From NCBI RefSeq assembly GCF_017309955.1, contig NZ_CP021247.1, positions 736,001 to 800,000 of the forward strand: a stretch of DNA of 64,000 bases. The letters are read 5' to 3'. This document shows, in pieces, positions 49,305-56,438 of the stretch. Position numbers and translations under genes: made by a program. Within the stretch, counting starts at the first letter, position 1. The number at the start of each line of letters is the position of its first letter. Under the pieces are notes generated by a model that was not told the DNA's origin, did not search any database, and worked only from the letters and a program-made list of their open reading frames with translations. Source of the DNA: Novosphingobium sp. KA1 (GTDB taxonomy: Bacteria > Pseudomonadota > Alphaproteobacteria > Sphingomonadales > Sphingomonadaceae).

Positions 49305-49754
49305 ATGTCCCGTTCCGCCCTTCACGCCACCGCAGCCCTGGTGGCCGCTCCCGTGGCCACTTGCGCGACGGTTGCCGGCGTGGCGCCCGAAGCGGCCCTG
49401 GCCGCGCCGGCCGTTCCCGCCACTGCGCCCCCCACGTTCGATCCGGCGACGCTGGTCAAGCTCGACCAGATCGACGTGCCGATCGTCGACGCCGGGAAGC
49501 TCGGCGGCGTGCTCCACCTCACCCTCGTCGTCGAGACCCGCTCGCCCGACACCGCCAGCGCGCTGGCCAAGCGCATGCCGGAGCTGCGCGCTGCCTCGCT
49601 CGCGGCGGCGATAGAGTTCGCACGCCTGCGCGCCTCGCCGTTCGCCGCGGTCGATGTCGAACGACTCCAGCACACCCTGACCCCCGCGCTGCGGCGCGTC
49701 GATCCAGGCATTGCCCGCGTCCTCATCGTTCGGGCCAGCGCCCTGCGCAGCTGA
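49305..49754 (+). CDS. Exported FliL-like flagellar-regulon protein
   Basis: About 149 residues from the ATG at 49305 (GGAG seven bases upstream). A signal-like N-terminus (LHATAALVAAPVATCATVAG) leads to a small domain: LVKLDQIDVPIVDAGKLGGV, LHLTLVVETRSPDTASALAK, MPELRAASLAAAIEFARL and TPALRRVDPGIARVLIVRAS. The order beta strand, Pro-containing helix, beta strand recalls FliL, but the likeness is weak. The TCCTATTAT element upstream and the neighbours suggest a flagellar role. It is followed by a strong terminator. Confidence 0.55.
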   Translation: MSRSALHATAALVAAPVATCATVAGVAPEAALAAPAVPATAPPTFDPATLVKLDQIDVPIVDAGKLGGVLHLTLVVETRSPDTASALAKRMPELRAASLAAAIEFARLRASPFAAVDVERLQHTLTPALRRVDPGIARVLIVRASALRS

Positions 49755-49916
49755 CGCGCCGCGGATCCCCGCGCCTCGGTTCACATCTGAAATTTCACGA
49801 CCCGGCGGAAGACGATTCCCTTCCGCTCGGCGCGAGCCTCTAGGCCGCACGCCCTTGCGATGAAAGAGAAACCCCGCGCTTGTCGGTGCGGTTCGTCGCA
49901 TTTTCACCGGCCGGAC

Positions 49917-49956
49917 AAAAAAGGGCCTGCTTCCCTGGGGAAGCAGGCCCTTTTTT
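49917..49956. terminator. Bidirectional terminator between two convergent genes
   Basis: AAAAAAGGGCCTGCTTCCC and its complement GGGAAGCAGGCCCTTTTTT flank a two-base TG loop. The A-run and T-run let it work both ways, for the gene at 49305 and for motE. Confidence 0.9.
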
Positions 49957-49986
49957 CCGGTCCGCGTTCGCAGGACCTGCGGCAAA

Positions 49987-50652
49987 TCAACGTGCGCTTG
50001 GCGGCGTGCGGCCGGGCGCTGCCGATGCCTGCCTTGGCGCCGGCGGCGTGCCGCGCTGGCGGATGACCTTGCGCCCCGCCAGCGCCATCGACAGTTCCAC
50101 CGCCGAACCCGGCGACATGTAGGACATGATCTGCGCCGTTACGGAATCGCGCATGCGCCGCGCGACTTGCGTCTGCACTTCGAGATCGAGCTTCTCGAAG
50201 ATCGGCGCCGCACGCTGCGGCTTCATCCGCTGGTAGATCTGCGCCAGCGTATCGTAAGGCACCTCGGGCTGGTCCTGTCCGGGCTGCCCCGGACGGCCCG
50301 GCGCGGCGGCTGCCGCAGCCTGCGCCTGCTGCTGGCCCTGCAATTGCCCGGCCAGCCGGGTTTCCCCGGCCCGCACGGCCTGCTCGCGCATTTCCAGCTT
50401 GCGCCGCTCCGCCGCCGCATCACGGTCGCGCTTGCCCAGCGAGTCCTGCAGCGAGGCACCGAGGCGCCCCGACGAAGCATCGCCGGAAACCTCGTTGGGG
50501 CCAGGCGCTGCCACCGCCATGACGTTCGCGATCACCGCAGCCCCGGCCACGCCGATCATCAGCCGCGAAGGCTGGGCCATGGCGCGCAGCGCGTTGATCA
50601 GCCTGCCCCCACCGGTGATCCGGGCGGGCAGGTTGGCGGTAGCACCGCTCAT
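49987..50652 (-). CDS. motE: MotE-like (MgtE_N) flagellar protein
   Basis: The 221-residue protein has one N-terminal membrane segment (LMIGVAGAAVIANVMAVAAP), a charged coiled-coil (RDRDAAAERRKLEMREQAVR), a Gln/Ala/Pro-rich linker and an MgtE N-like helical domain (LAQIYQRMKPQRAAPIFEKL, DLEVQTQVARRMRDSVTAQI, SYMSPGSAVELSMALAG). Alphaproteobacterial MotE has this layout and is described as a chaperone for the periplasmic motor protein MotC. It starts with ATG overlapping the DUF6468 gene stop and is the last gene of the fliL-fliM run. The MotE label is by architecture. Confidence 0.78.
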   Translation of the reverse strand: MSGATANLPARITGGGRLINALRAMAQPSRLMIGVAGAAVIANVMAVAAPGPNEVSGDASSGRLGASLQDSLGKRDRDAAAERRKLEMREQAVRAGETRLAGQLQGQQQAQAAAAAAPGRPGQPGQDQPEVPYDTLAQIYQRMKPQRAAPIFEKLDLEVQTQVARRMRDSVTAQIMSYMSPGSAVELSMALAGRKVIRQRGTPPAPRQASAAPGRTPPSAR

Positions 50653-51254
50653 GCCGCGGCGCGCTTGCGATTGGCGCGGGCAGCCGGGTGCATGACGATC
50701 TCGGCCGAGAGTTCCTTGGCCTCGGCCACGGCCGCGGCGATGGCGGCCTCGACGCCGTCATCCATCGTCACAGCGACGACCTTGGGCGCGGTGACCTTGG
50801 GCATTGCGGTGCGCGTGGCGGCCTTGCGCGCGGGCTTGCGGCGCGTGGTGGTGCGCTTGGCGGCGACCTTTTCCTCGCCGGCTGCCTCTCCGGCCGTATC
50901 GGCCTTGGCAGCGGGTTTGCGCGCGGGCTTCCTGGGGGCTGCCGAAAGCTCGGTGGCGGCCACGATGCGGTCGGCGACGGCGTTGCCGATGCCCACCATG
51001 TCGGCAAGTTCATCGCGCATCGCTTCGGCATCGGCGATCGTCCGGGCCTGGGCGACGCCATCGGTGGCGAGCACCCGCTTGAGTTCACCCAGCACCGCGC
51101 GGGCCTGGGCGGTCGCGCGTTCGAGGCTGGCGACGCCTTCGGTCAGCGGGGCATTGCGAAACGCCTTCATGCGGCGGTCGATACGCCAGCCCTGCACCAT
51201 CACGGCGGTGCAGATGGGAACCAGCGTGAAATTGATCATGGTCGCGGTGTTCAC
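50649..51254 (-). CDS. DUF6468-type flagellar membrane protein with a basic C-terminus
   Basis: A 201-residue protein from a GTG overlapping the fliM stop. One N-terminal membrane segment (MINFTLVPICTAVMVQGWRI) is followed by a conserved helical part (APLTEGVASLERATAQARAV, LGELKRVLATDGVAQARTIA, then MVGIGNAVADRIV). This is the pattern of the DUF6468 family found next to fliM in alphaproteobacteria. The C-terminal half has Lys/Arg/Ala-rich stretches like histone H1 tails (KRTTTRRKPARKAATRTAMP), unusual in a membrane protein. Function unknown. Confidence 0.72.
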   Translation of the reverse strand: MNTATMINFTLVPICTAVMVQGWRIDRRMKAFRNAPLTEGVASLERATAQARAVLGELKRVLATDGVAQARTIADAEAMRDELADMVGIGNAVADRIVAATELSAAPRKPARKPAAKADTAGEAAGEEKVAAKRTTTRRKPARKAATRTAMPKVTAPKVVAVTMDDGVEAAIAAAVAEAKELSAEIVMHPAARANRKRAAA

Positions 51255-52270
51255 TTCGGATACCCCCTTGAGATGTCATTCGCCATGCGCACGGCGATGT
51301 TTCTGGAACGCTGCCCGATATGCGCGATACCCAGCGGGACGCCGCCGCACTGGACCTGGAGCGCATCGTTCGGGCTCTGACTGAAAGCGATCGTCTGACC
51401 GACCTTGAGATTCATGACGTCGCGCAGCGCCATCTGCTTCTCGCCAAGGACCACATCGACCGTGACCTTGGTCTGCGACAGTTCGCTGGCCATGTGCGCC
51501 GCCCACATGCGGTCGCGGCCGAGCTTTTCGCCCATGAAGCGCTGGAGCAGCTTGTTGCGCACCGGCTCGATCGTCGCATAAGGCAGCAGCACGCTGAACT
51601 TGCCGCCGCGCCCTTCCATGTCGACCCGGAAGGTGGCGACCGCGGCAATGTTGCTGGGCCCGGCGATGGCGGCAAAGCGCGGGCTCGATTCCATGCGCTC
51701 GACCTGCATCGTCACCGGCTCGATCGCCTCGAACGACTGCGAAAGATCGTCGAGCGCCAGCTGGACCATGCGCGAGACCAGCACCGTCTCGATGGTGGTG
51801 AAGGCGCGCCCCTCGACCCGCATCGGCTTGCTGCCCTTGCGCCCGCCCAGCAGGGCATCGACGACCGCATAGATCAGGCTCGATTCCACGGTGACGACGC
51901 CGTAGTTTTCCCACTCGGTCACCTGGAACACGCCAAACATCGCAGGCAATGCCACGCGGTTCATGAACTCGCCGAAGCGGGTCGAGGTGATCTCTTCCAG
52001 GCTGACGTCGATGGCATCGGACGTGAGGTTGCGCATGCTGGTTGCAAACGTGCGCACCATGCGCTCGCAAACCACTTCCAGCATCGGCAGCCGCTCATGG
52101 CTGATGACATTGGATTCGATGACGGCCTTGAGACCGCTCTTGGTCTGCGCGGGGGCATCGCCGTCGAAGCCGAACAGCGCGTCGATGCCCGCCTGGTCGA
52201 AGGTGTCGCCGACCAGTTCGTCCATCTTGGGCGGATCGGGCAGCAGGAAGTCGTCGAAATCGTCGGTCAT
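51251..52270 (-). CDS. fliM: FliM, motor switch protein
   Basis: The 339-residue protein has an N-terminal FliM domain (LPMLEVVCERMVRTFATSMR, NLTSDAIDVSLEEITSTRFG, then AVVDALLGGRKGSKPMRVEG) and a C-terminal SpoA domain (VTVDVVLGEKQMALRDVMNL, KVGQTIAFSQSPNDALQVQC, GVPLGIAHIGQRSRNIAVRM). The N-terminal CheY-binding segment is acidic (DDFDDFLLPDPPKMDELV) rather than the usual EILSQxEIDALL, but QAGIDALFGF follows. FliM forms the C-ring middle and binds phospho-CheY. It overlaps fliL and the DUF6468 gene. Confidence 0.96.
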   Translation of the reverse strand: MTDDFDDFLLPDPPKMDELVGDTFDQAGIDALFGFDGDAPAQTKSGLKAVIESNVISHERLPMLEVVCERMVRTFATSMRNLTSDAIDVSLEEITSTRFGEFMNRVALPAMFGVFQVTEWENYGVVTVESSLIYAVVDALLGGRKGSKPMRVEGRAFTTIETVLVSRMVQLALDDLSQSFEAIEPVTMQVERMESSPRFAAIAGPSNIAAVATFRVDMEGRGGKFSVLLPYATIEPVRNKLLQRFMGEKLGRDRMWAAHMASELSQTKVTVDVVLGEKQMALRDVMNLKVGQTIAFSQSPNDALQVQCGGVPLGIAHIGQRSRNIAVRMANDISRGYPK

Positions 52271-52788
52271 TGCTGGATCAGGTCCTGAATGAGCACGTCG
52301 CTGACCATGCCGGGGCCAAGCGCCTGGGTGGCGCGGCGCATCATCTCTTCCTTGATGCGGAACACCGCCGCCGATCCATCGAGGTCATCCGGGCGCAGTT
52401 CGCGCAGGAACGGCTGGAGCGCGTCGAGCACGACCGGCAGCTTCTCCTTGATCTTGTCCGCCTTGGAATCGTCGGCCGCGACGATGATGAAACGCAGCTT
52501 GAGGAACCGCGCCGAGGCATCGCTGCCACGCAGGTTCACCACCATCGGCGGCACTTCCACATAGGAGGACTTTCCGGCCTTGGCCGATTCCGACCCGCCC
52601 TCCTCGTCCGGTGCGCCGCTTTCGCTGTCGCTGCCGCCACCGGCGAACTGGGTATAGCCGTAATAGCCTGCGCCGCCGCCGATCAGCAGCACCGCGACCG
52701 CGGCGCCGATCACGATCAGCCGCTTGCGCGACGGCTTGGTTTCGTCCGCATCGACGGGTGCGACGTCGATGATCTCTTCGCTGGACAC
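52267..52788 (-). CDS. fliL: FliL, stator-associated basal body protein
   Basis: A 173-residue protein from the GTG at 52788 (AAGGGGGT upstream). It has an acidic cytosolic start, one membrane helix (RLIVIGAAVAVLLIGGGAGY), an acidic Gly/Ser linker and the FliL domain: SSYVEVPPMVVNLRGSDASA, RFLKLRFIIVAADDSKADKI, KEKLPVVLDALQPFLREL and MVSDVLIQDLIQQ. FliL rings surround MotA-MotB stators. It heads the leftward fliL-fliM-DUF6468-motE run. Confidence 0.95.
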   Translation of the reverse strand: MSSEEIIDVAPVDADETKPSRKRLIVIGAAVAVLLIGGGAGYYGYTQFAGGGSDSESGAPDEEGGSESAKAGKSSYVEVPPMVVNLRGSDASARFLKLRFIIVAADDSKADKIKEKLPVVLDALQPFLRELRPDDLDGSAAVFRIKEEMMRRATQALGPGMVSDVLIQDLIQQ

Positions 52789-52867
52789 TGTGGACCCCCT
52801 TGGCTGCCGCGCCTGCGGCGGAAAAATCGAAAACTTCCGATCCGACCGCAATCGCGTTTTCGCCTCT

Positions 52868-52876
52868 ATTATAGGA
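52868..52876 (-). promoter_or_regulatory. TCCTATAAT promoter element upstream of fliL
   Basis: On the minus strand TCCTCCTATAAT lies about 80 bases before the fliL GTG, and the GGCA-N5-TGCC dyad (52886-52898) ends ten bases upstream of CCTATAAT. This is the same geometry as at fliF. Confidence 0.6.
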
Positions 52877-52884
52877 GGACCAAG

Positions 52885-52899
52885 CGGCAAATTCTGCCG
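52885..52899. promoter_or_regulatory. CGGCA-N5-TGCCG dyad in the fliL/flgF gap
   Basis: CGGCAAATTCTGCCG is a perfect 5-5-5 inverted repeat with the same core as at fliF and flgC. It lies 40 bases before the flgF ATG and upstream of the fliL promoter element, so it may control both. No TCCTATAA element faces flgF; GTGCCGAAAACTGCC follows the dyad on that side. Confidence 0.55.
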
Positions 52900-52938
52900 A
52901 GTGCCGAAAACTGCCAACTTTTTCTCAAGGTGCTGGAA

Positions 52939-53682
52939 ATGGACGTTTCCTCCTTCGTTCTGCTGAGCCACGAACAGGCGCTGAGGCGCCAGCTCGACAT
53001 CGTCGCCAACAACATGGCGAACTCCAGCACGGTCGGTTTCAAGCGCGAACAGGCGCTGTTCCACGAATATGTCGAGACCGCGCAGGAAGCCCCGGTCGAG
53101 GATGCCCGCAAGACATCGTTCGTGCTCGACTTCGGCACCGTGCACGACACCGCGCAGGGCTCGTTCCAGGCGACCGGCAACCCGCTCGACGTGATGATCG
53201 ACGGCGCCGGCTACCTCAATGTCGAGAACCCGGACGGCGGCGTCGCCTATACGCGCGCGGGCTATATCAAGGTCAGCGAGAACGGCGAACTGGTCACGTC
53301 CGGCGGCCAGCGCCTGCTGGACGAGAACGGCCGTCCGATCGCCATCCCCGCCGACCAGCTGAGCCGCATCACCATTGCCGAGGACGGCACGGTGATGGCC
53401 GGCGATGCCCCGGTGGGGCGCCTCGCGGTCACCGATTTCGGCAACGAGAGCCTCGTCGACCCGCGCGGCGACGGCCTGCTTACCGGCACCGGCGGCCAGT
53501 TCCTGACCGCGGCGCGCACCAGGCTCAAGACCGGGGGCGTCGAAGCCTCCAACGTCGAGCCGATCGTCGAGACCACCCACATGGTCGAGATCCTGCGCTC
53601 CTACCAGACCAGCCAGCGCCTTTCGGCCGATCTTGCCGACATGCGCAAGAATGCCATCGGCCGCCTCAGCAGGGTCGGCTGA
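52939..53682 (+). CDS. flgF: FlgF, proximal rod protein
   Basis: The 247-residue protein has SSFVLLSHEQALRRQLDIVA, NNMANSSTVGFKREQALFHE at the start, the mid-protein DVMIDGAGYLNVENPDGGVA, YTRAGYIKVSENGELVTSGG, and the C-terminal VEASNVEPIVETTHMVEILR, SYQTSQRLSADLADM. These identify a rod protein of the FlgF type, shorter than FlgG and directly preceding it. It is divergent from fliL. Confidence 0.94.
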   Translation: MDVSSFVLLSHEQALRRQLDIVANNMANSSTVGFKREQALFHEYVETAQEAPVEDARKTSFVLDFGTVHDTAQGSFQATGNPLDVMIDGAGYLNVENPDGGVAYTRAGYIKVSENGELVTSGGQRLLDENGRPIAIPADQLSRITIAEDGTVMAGDAPVGRLAVTDFGNESLVDPRGDGLLTGTGGQFLTAARTRLKTGGVEASNVEPIVETTHMVEILRSYQTSQRLSADLADMRKNAIGRLSRVG

Positions 53683-53734
53683 CCCCGATCACCGTTTCGC
53701 GCCCGCCTAACCCCATTTTCCCGAAGGAGCCATC

Positions 53735-54520
53735 ATGCGTTCGCTCTCCATCGCTTCCACCGGCATGCTTGCACAGCAGACCAACGTCGACGTCATCTCG
53801 AACAACATCGCCAACATGAACACCACCGCGTTCAAGCGCCAGCGCGCGGAGTTCCAGGACCTGCTCTACCAGCAGGTCGCCCGTCCCGGCGCCAACACCA
53901 GCGACAGCGGCACCAAGGTTCCGACCGGCATCCAGCTCGGCGCGGGCGTGAAGACCGGCGGCATCTACCGCATCACCGAACAGGGCGCGCTGACCAACAC
54001 CGGCAACACCTACGACCTTGCCATCGACGGCCAGGGCTACTTCCAGGTGCAGCTGCCCTCGGGCGACCTTGCCTATACCCGCGCCGGTTCGTTCCAGCTC
54101 TCCGACCAGGGTGAGCTCGTCACTACCGACGGCTATCTCGTGCAGCCCAACATCACCATCCCGCAGGGCGCCACCAGCGTCACCGTGTCGAAGACCGGCG
54201 AAGTGCAGGTCAAGATCGACGGCCAGACCGACCTCCAGACCGTCGGGCAGCTCGAACTGGCGACCTTCGTCAACGAAGCCGGTCTCGAAGCGGTCGGCTC
54301 GAACCTCTATCTGGAGACCAGCGCCTCGGGCCAGCCGACCGTCTCGACCCCGACCGAGCCCGGCTTCGGTTCGCTGAGCCAGGGTTTTGTCGAAGCCTCG
54401 AACGTCAACCCGGTCTCGGAAATCACCTCGCTGATCACCGCGCAGCGCGCCTACGAGATGAACAGCCGCGTGCTCAAGACCGCCGACGAAATGCTCCAGA
54501 CCTCGACGCAGGCGGGCTGA
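53735..54520 (+). CDS. flgG: FlgG, distal rod protein
   Basis: A 261-residue protein, nearly identical in pattern to FlgG across bacteria: MRSLSIASTGMLAQQTNVDV, ISNNIANMNTTAFKRQRAEF, QDLLYQQVARPGA at the start and FVEASNVNPVSEITSLITAQ, RAYEMNSRVLKTADEMLQTS at the end. It forms the distal rod. It follows flgF with a GAAGGAG ribosome binding site and precedes flgA. Confidence 0.97.
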   Translation: MRSLSIASTGMLAQQTNVDVISNNIANMNTTAFKRQRAEFQDLLYQQVARPGANTSDSGTKVPTGIQLGAGVKTGGIYRITEQGALTNTGNTYDLAIDGQGYFQVQLPSGDLAYTRAGSFQLSDQGELVTTDGYLVQPNITIPQGATSVTVSKTGEVQVKIDGQTDLQTVGQLELATFVNEAGLEAVGSNLYLETSASGQPTVSTPTEPGFGSLSQGFVEASNVNPVSEITSLITAQRAYEMNSRVLKTADEMLQTSTQAG

Positions 54521-54524
54521 GGTC

Positions 54525-54962
54525 ATGTTCGCCGCACTCGTGCTTGCTCTCGCGGCCACGGCTCCCGCCGCTGCCCCGGACACGGTCGCCACTGCCGTGC
54601 TCGACCGCACGGTCGAGCGCGGCGAACGCCTTTCGGCCAGCGACTTCTCCAAGGCCGCGCTGCCCGCCGTCACCGCGCGCGGCGCGCTCACCCCGGCCGA
54701 GGCCGCCGGGCAGGAGGCCAGCCGTCGCCTTAGTGCCGGCGCCCCGGTGCGCGCCGCGGACGTCGTGCCGCCTCGCCTCGTCCGGCGCGGCGAGGCGGTG
54801 ACGATCTCGGTCGCCTCGGGCACCATGCGCATCACCTCGGCCGGACGCGCGCTCAGCGACGCCGCCAGGGGCGAGCCGGTGCGCGTGCTCAACCTCGCCA
54901 CCAGCCGCACGCTCGACGCCGTCGCCGAGGCGCCGGGCCAGGTCAGCATTCCCGTCCGTTAA
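54525..54962 (+). CDS. flgA: FlgA, P-ring assembly chaperone
   Basis: The 145-residue protein has a short signal-like start (MFAALVLALAATAPAAAPDT), an SAF-like region (VLDRTVERGERLSASDFSKA, SRRLSAGAPVRAADVVPPRL) and the conserved FlgA end (VRRGEAVTISVASGTMRITS, AGRALSDAARGEPVRVLNLA, SRTLDAVAEAPGQVSIPV). FlgA is the periplasmic chaperone of FlgI. It is shorter than enterobacterial FlgA, as common in alphaproteobacteria. It begins four bases after the flgG stop. Confidence 0.92.
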   Translation: MFAALVLALAATAPAAAPDTVATAVLDRTVERGERLSASDFSKAALPAVTARGALTPAEAAGQEASRRLSAGAPVRAADVVPPRLVRRGEAVTISVASGTMRITSAGRALSDAARGEPVRVLNLATSRTLDAVAEAPGQVSIPVR

Positions 54963-54981
54963 GCCACAGGATTCCCCGATC

Positions 54982-55749
54982 ATGAAAGCGACCCGTGCCG
55001 GTCTTATCCCGCTGCTGATGGCCGCAACCTTGCTGTCCGGCTGCGGTGCAGTGGGCCGCCTCAAGAACGTCGGCAAGACGCCGAAGATGGATGCGCCCGA
55101 AGTCGCCGTGGCACCTCGCGTCGAACCCTCGATCGGCAAGCAGGGCACCGCCGATCGCGGTGCGGTGGACGATCCGCAGCTGGCCGACGGCGCCCGCGGG
55201 GCCTCGCTGTTCCGCACCGGCGCCGGCGCCTTCTTCCACGACCAGCGCGCCTCCCGCGTAGGCGACATCGTCACCATCCGCATCAACATCGCCGACAATG
55301 CCACGGTCGCCAATACCACTACGCGCACCCGCAACGGCAGCGAAAGCGCCGGCGTGGCCGCGCTGCTCGGCCTTGAAAAGCACATCGGCAAGCTGACCGG
55401 CTCCGACCCGTCCTCGCTGGCCGACACCAGTTCCTCGTCGAGCGCGGTGGGCGTGGGCAACACCGCCCGCAGCGAACAGATCAACATGACGATGGCCGCC
55501 TCGGTGATCGGCGTGCTGCCCAATGGCAACCTGCAGATCCGGGGCCGCCAGGAAGTGCGGGTGAACTATGAGCTGCGCGAACTGATCGTCACCGGCGTGA
55601 TCCGCCCCGAGGACATCGCCCGCGACAATTCGATCCGCCATTCCCAGATCGCCGATGCCCGCATCAGCTACGGCGGCCGCGGCCAGCTCACCGACGCGCA
55701 GCAGGCCCGCTGGGGCCAGCAGATCTACGACGCGCTGTTCCCGTTCTGA
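54982..55749 (+). CDS. flgH: FlgH, L-ring lipoprotein
   Basis: A 255-residue protein. The signal peptide ends in a lipobox LLSGC (Cys at about residue 20). Family blocks follow: GASLFRTGAGAFFHDQRASR, VGDIVTIRINIADNATVANT, MAASVIGVLPNGNLQIRGRQ, EVRVNYELRELIVTGVIRPE and DIARDNSIRHSQIADARISY. FlgH makes the L ring in the outer membrane. It is the last gene of the flagellar island; rluE-like and housekeeping genes follow. Confidence 0.96.
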   Translation: MKATRAGLIPLLMAATLLSGCGAVGRLKNVGKTPKMDAPEVAVAPRVEPSIGKQGTADRGAVDDPQLADGARGASLFRTGAGAFFHDQRASRVGDIVTIRINIADNATVANTTTRTRNGSESAGVAALLGLEKHIGKLTGSDPSSLADTSSSSSAVGVGNTARSEQINMTMAASVIGVLPNGNLQIRGRQEVRVNYELRELIVTGVIRPEDIARDNSIRHSQIADARISYGGRGQLTDAQQARWGQQIYDALFPF

Positions 55750-55801
55750 TAGAACAGGCCGTCTTCCAGGTCTGAGCGGTGCCGATGCCTGATCGCGCCG
55801 C

Positions 55802-56350
55802 TCAGACCGAAAGTTCGCGCCATTCGCCCTGGGCGATTCCCTCGAGCGACCAGCCGCCGATCGCCCAGCGCACCAGCCGCAAGGTCGGATGCCCCACCGC
55901 CGCGGTCATGCGGCGGACCTGCCGGTTGCGGCCTTCGCGAATGGTCAGTTCGATCCAGCAGTCCGGCACCGTCTTGCGGAAACGCACCGGCGGATTGCGC
56001 GGCCAGAGTTCGGGCGGATCGATCCGCCGCGCTTCGGCAGGCCGCGTGGGGCCGTCGTTCAGCATCACGCCCTTGCGCAAGGCCGAAAGCGCCGCCTCGT
56101 CCGGCTCGCCCTCGACTTGCACGAGGTAGGTCTTGGCGGTCTTGAAGCGCGGGTCCGCAATGCGCGCCTGCAGGCGGCCATCATCGGTCAGCAGCATCAG
56201 CCCCTCGCTGTCACGGTCGAGCCGTCCGGCAGGGTAGACGCCCGGCACCCCGATATAGTCCGAAAGCGTCGCGCGCGGGGTGGGCGAGCGCGCGTCGGTG
56301 AACTGCGGCAGGACGTCAAAGGGCTTGTTGAAGAGGATAAGGCGCGCCAT
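55802..56350 (-). CDS. RsuA/RluE-type rRNA pseudouridine synthase
   Basis: The 182-residue protein has the catalytic motif [20 protein letters not shown] with the nucleophilic Asp, and later [19 protein letters not shown] and [20 protein letters not shown]. It has no N-terminal S4 domain, which fits RluE (23S rRNA) rather than RsuA or RluB. The exact target uridine cannot be told from sequence alone. It converges on flgH and is followed upstream by a dispersed repeat. Confidence 0.88.
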   Translation of the reverse strand: MARLILFNKPFDVLPQFTDARSPTPRATLSDYIGVPGVYPAGRLDRDSEGLMLLTDDGRLQARIADPRFKTAKTYLVQVEGEPDEAALSALRKGVMLNDGPTRPAEARRIDPPELWPRNPPVRFRKTVPDCWIELTIREGRNRQVRRMTAAVGHPTLRLVRWAIGGWSLEGIAQGEWRELSV

Positions 56351-56365
56351 CCGGTCTTCCCTAGA

Positions 56366-56409
56366 GCATTTTCAAGTCAGGTGAAGTCGCCTGACGAGTT
56401 GGAAAATGC
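56366..56409. repeat. Dispersed palindromic repeat, copy 1
   Basis: A 44-base imperfect inverted repeat beginning GCATTTTCAAGTCAGGTG and ending GAGTTGGAAAATGC, with an inner CAGGTG/CGCCTG stem. A related copy (about 70 percent identical by eye) is at 61521-61563. It lies in the gap between the rluE-like gene and terC. Such elements are common outside genes in sphingomonad and rhizobial genomes. Confidence 0.6.
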
Positions 56410-56438
56410 GAAAAACAAACGCAGCGCGCCCTACCAGT

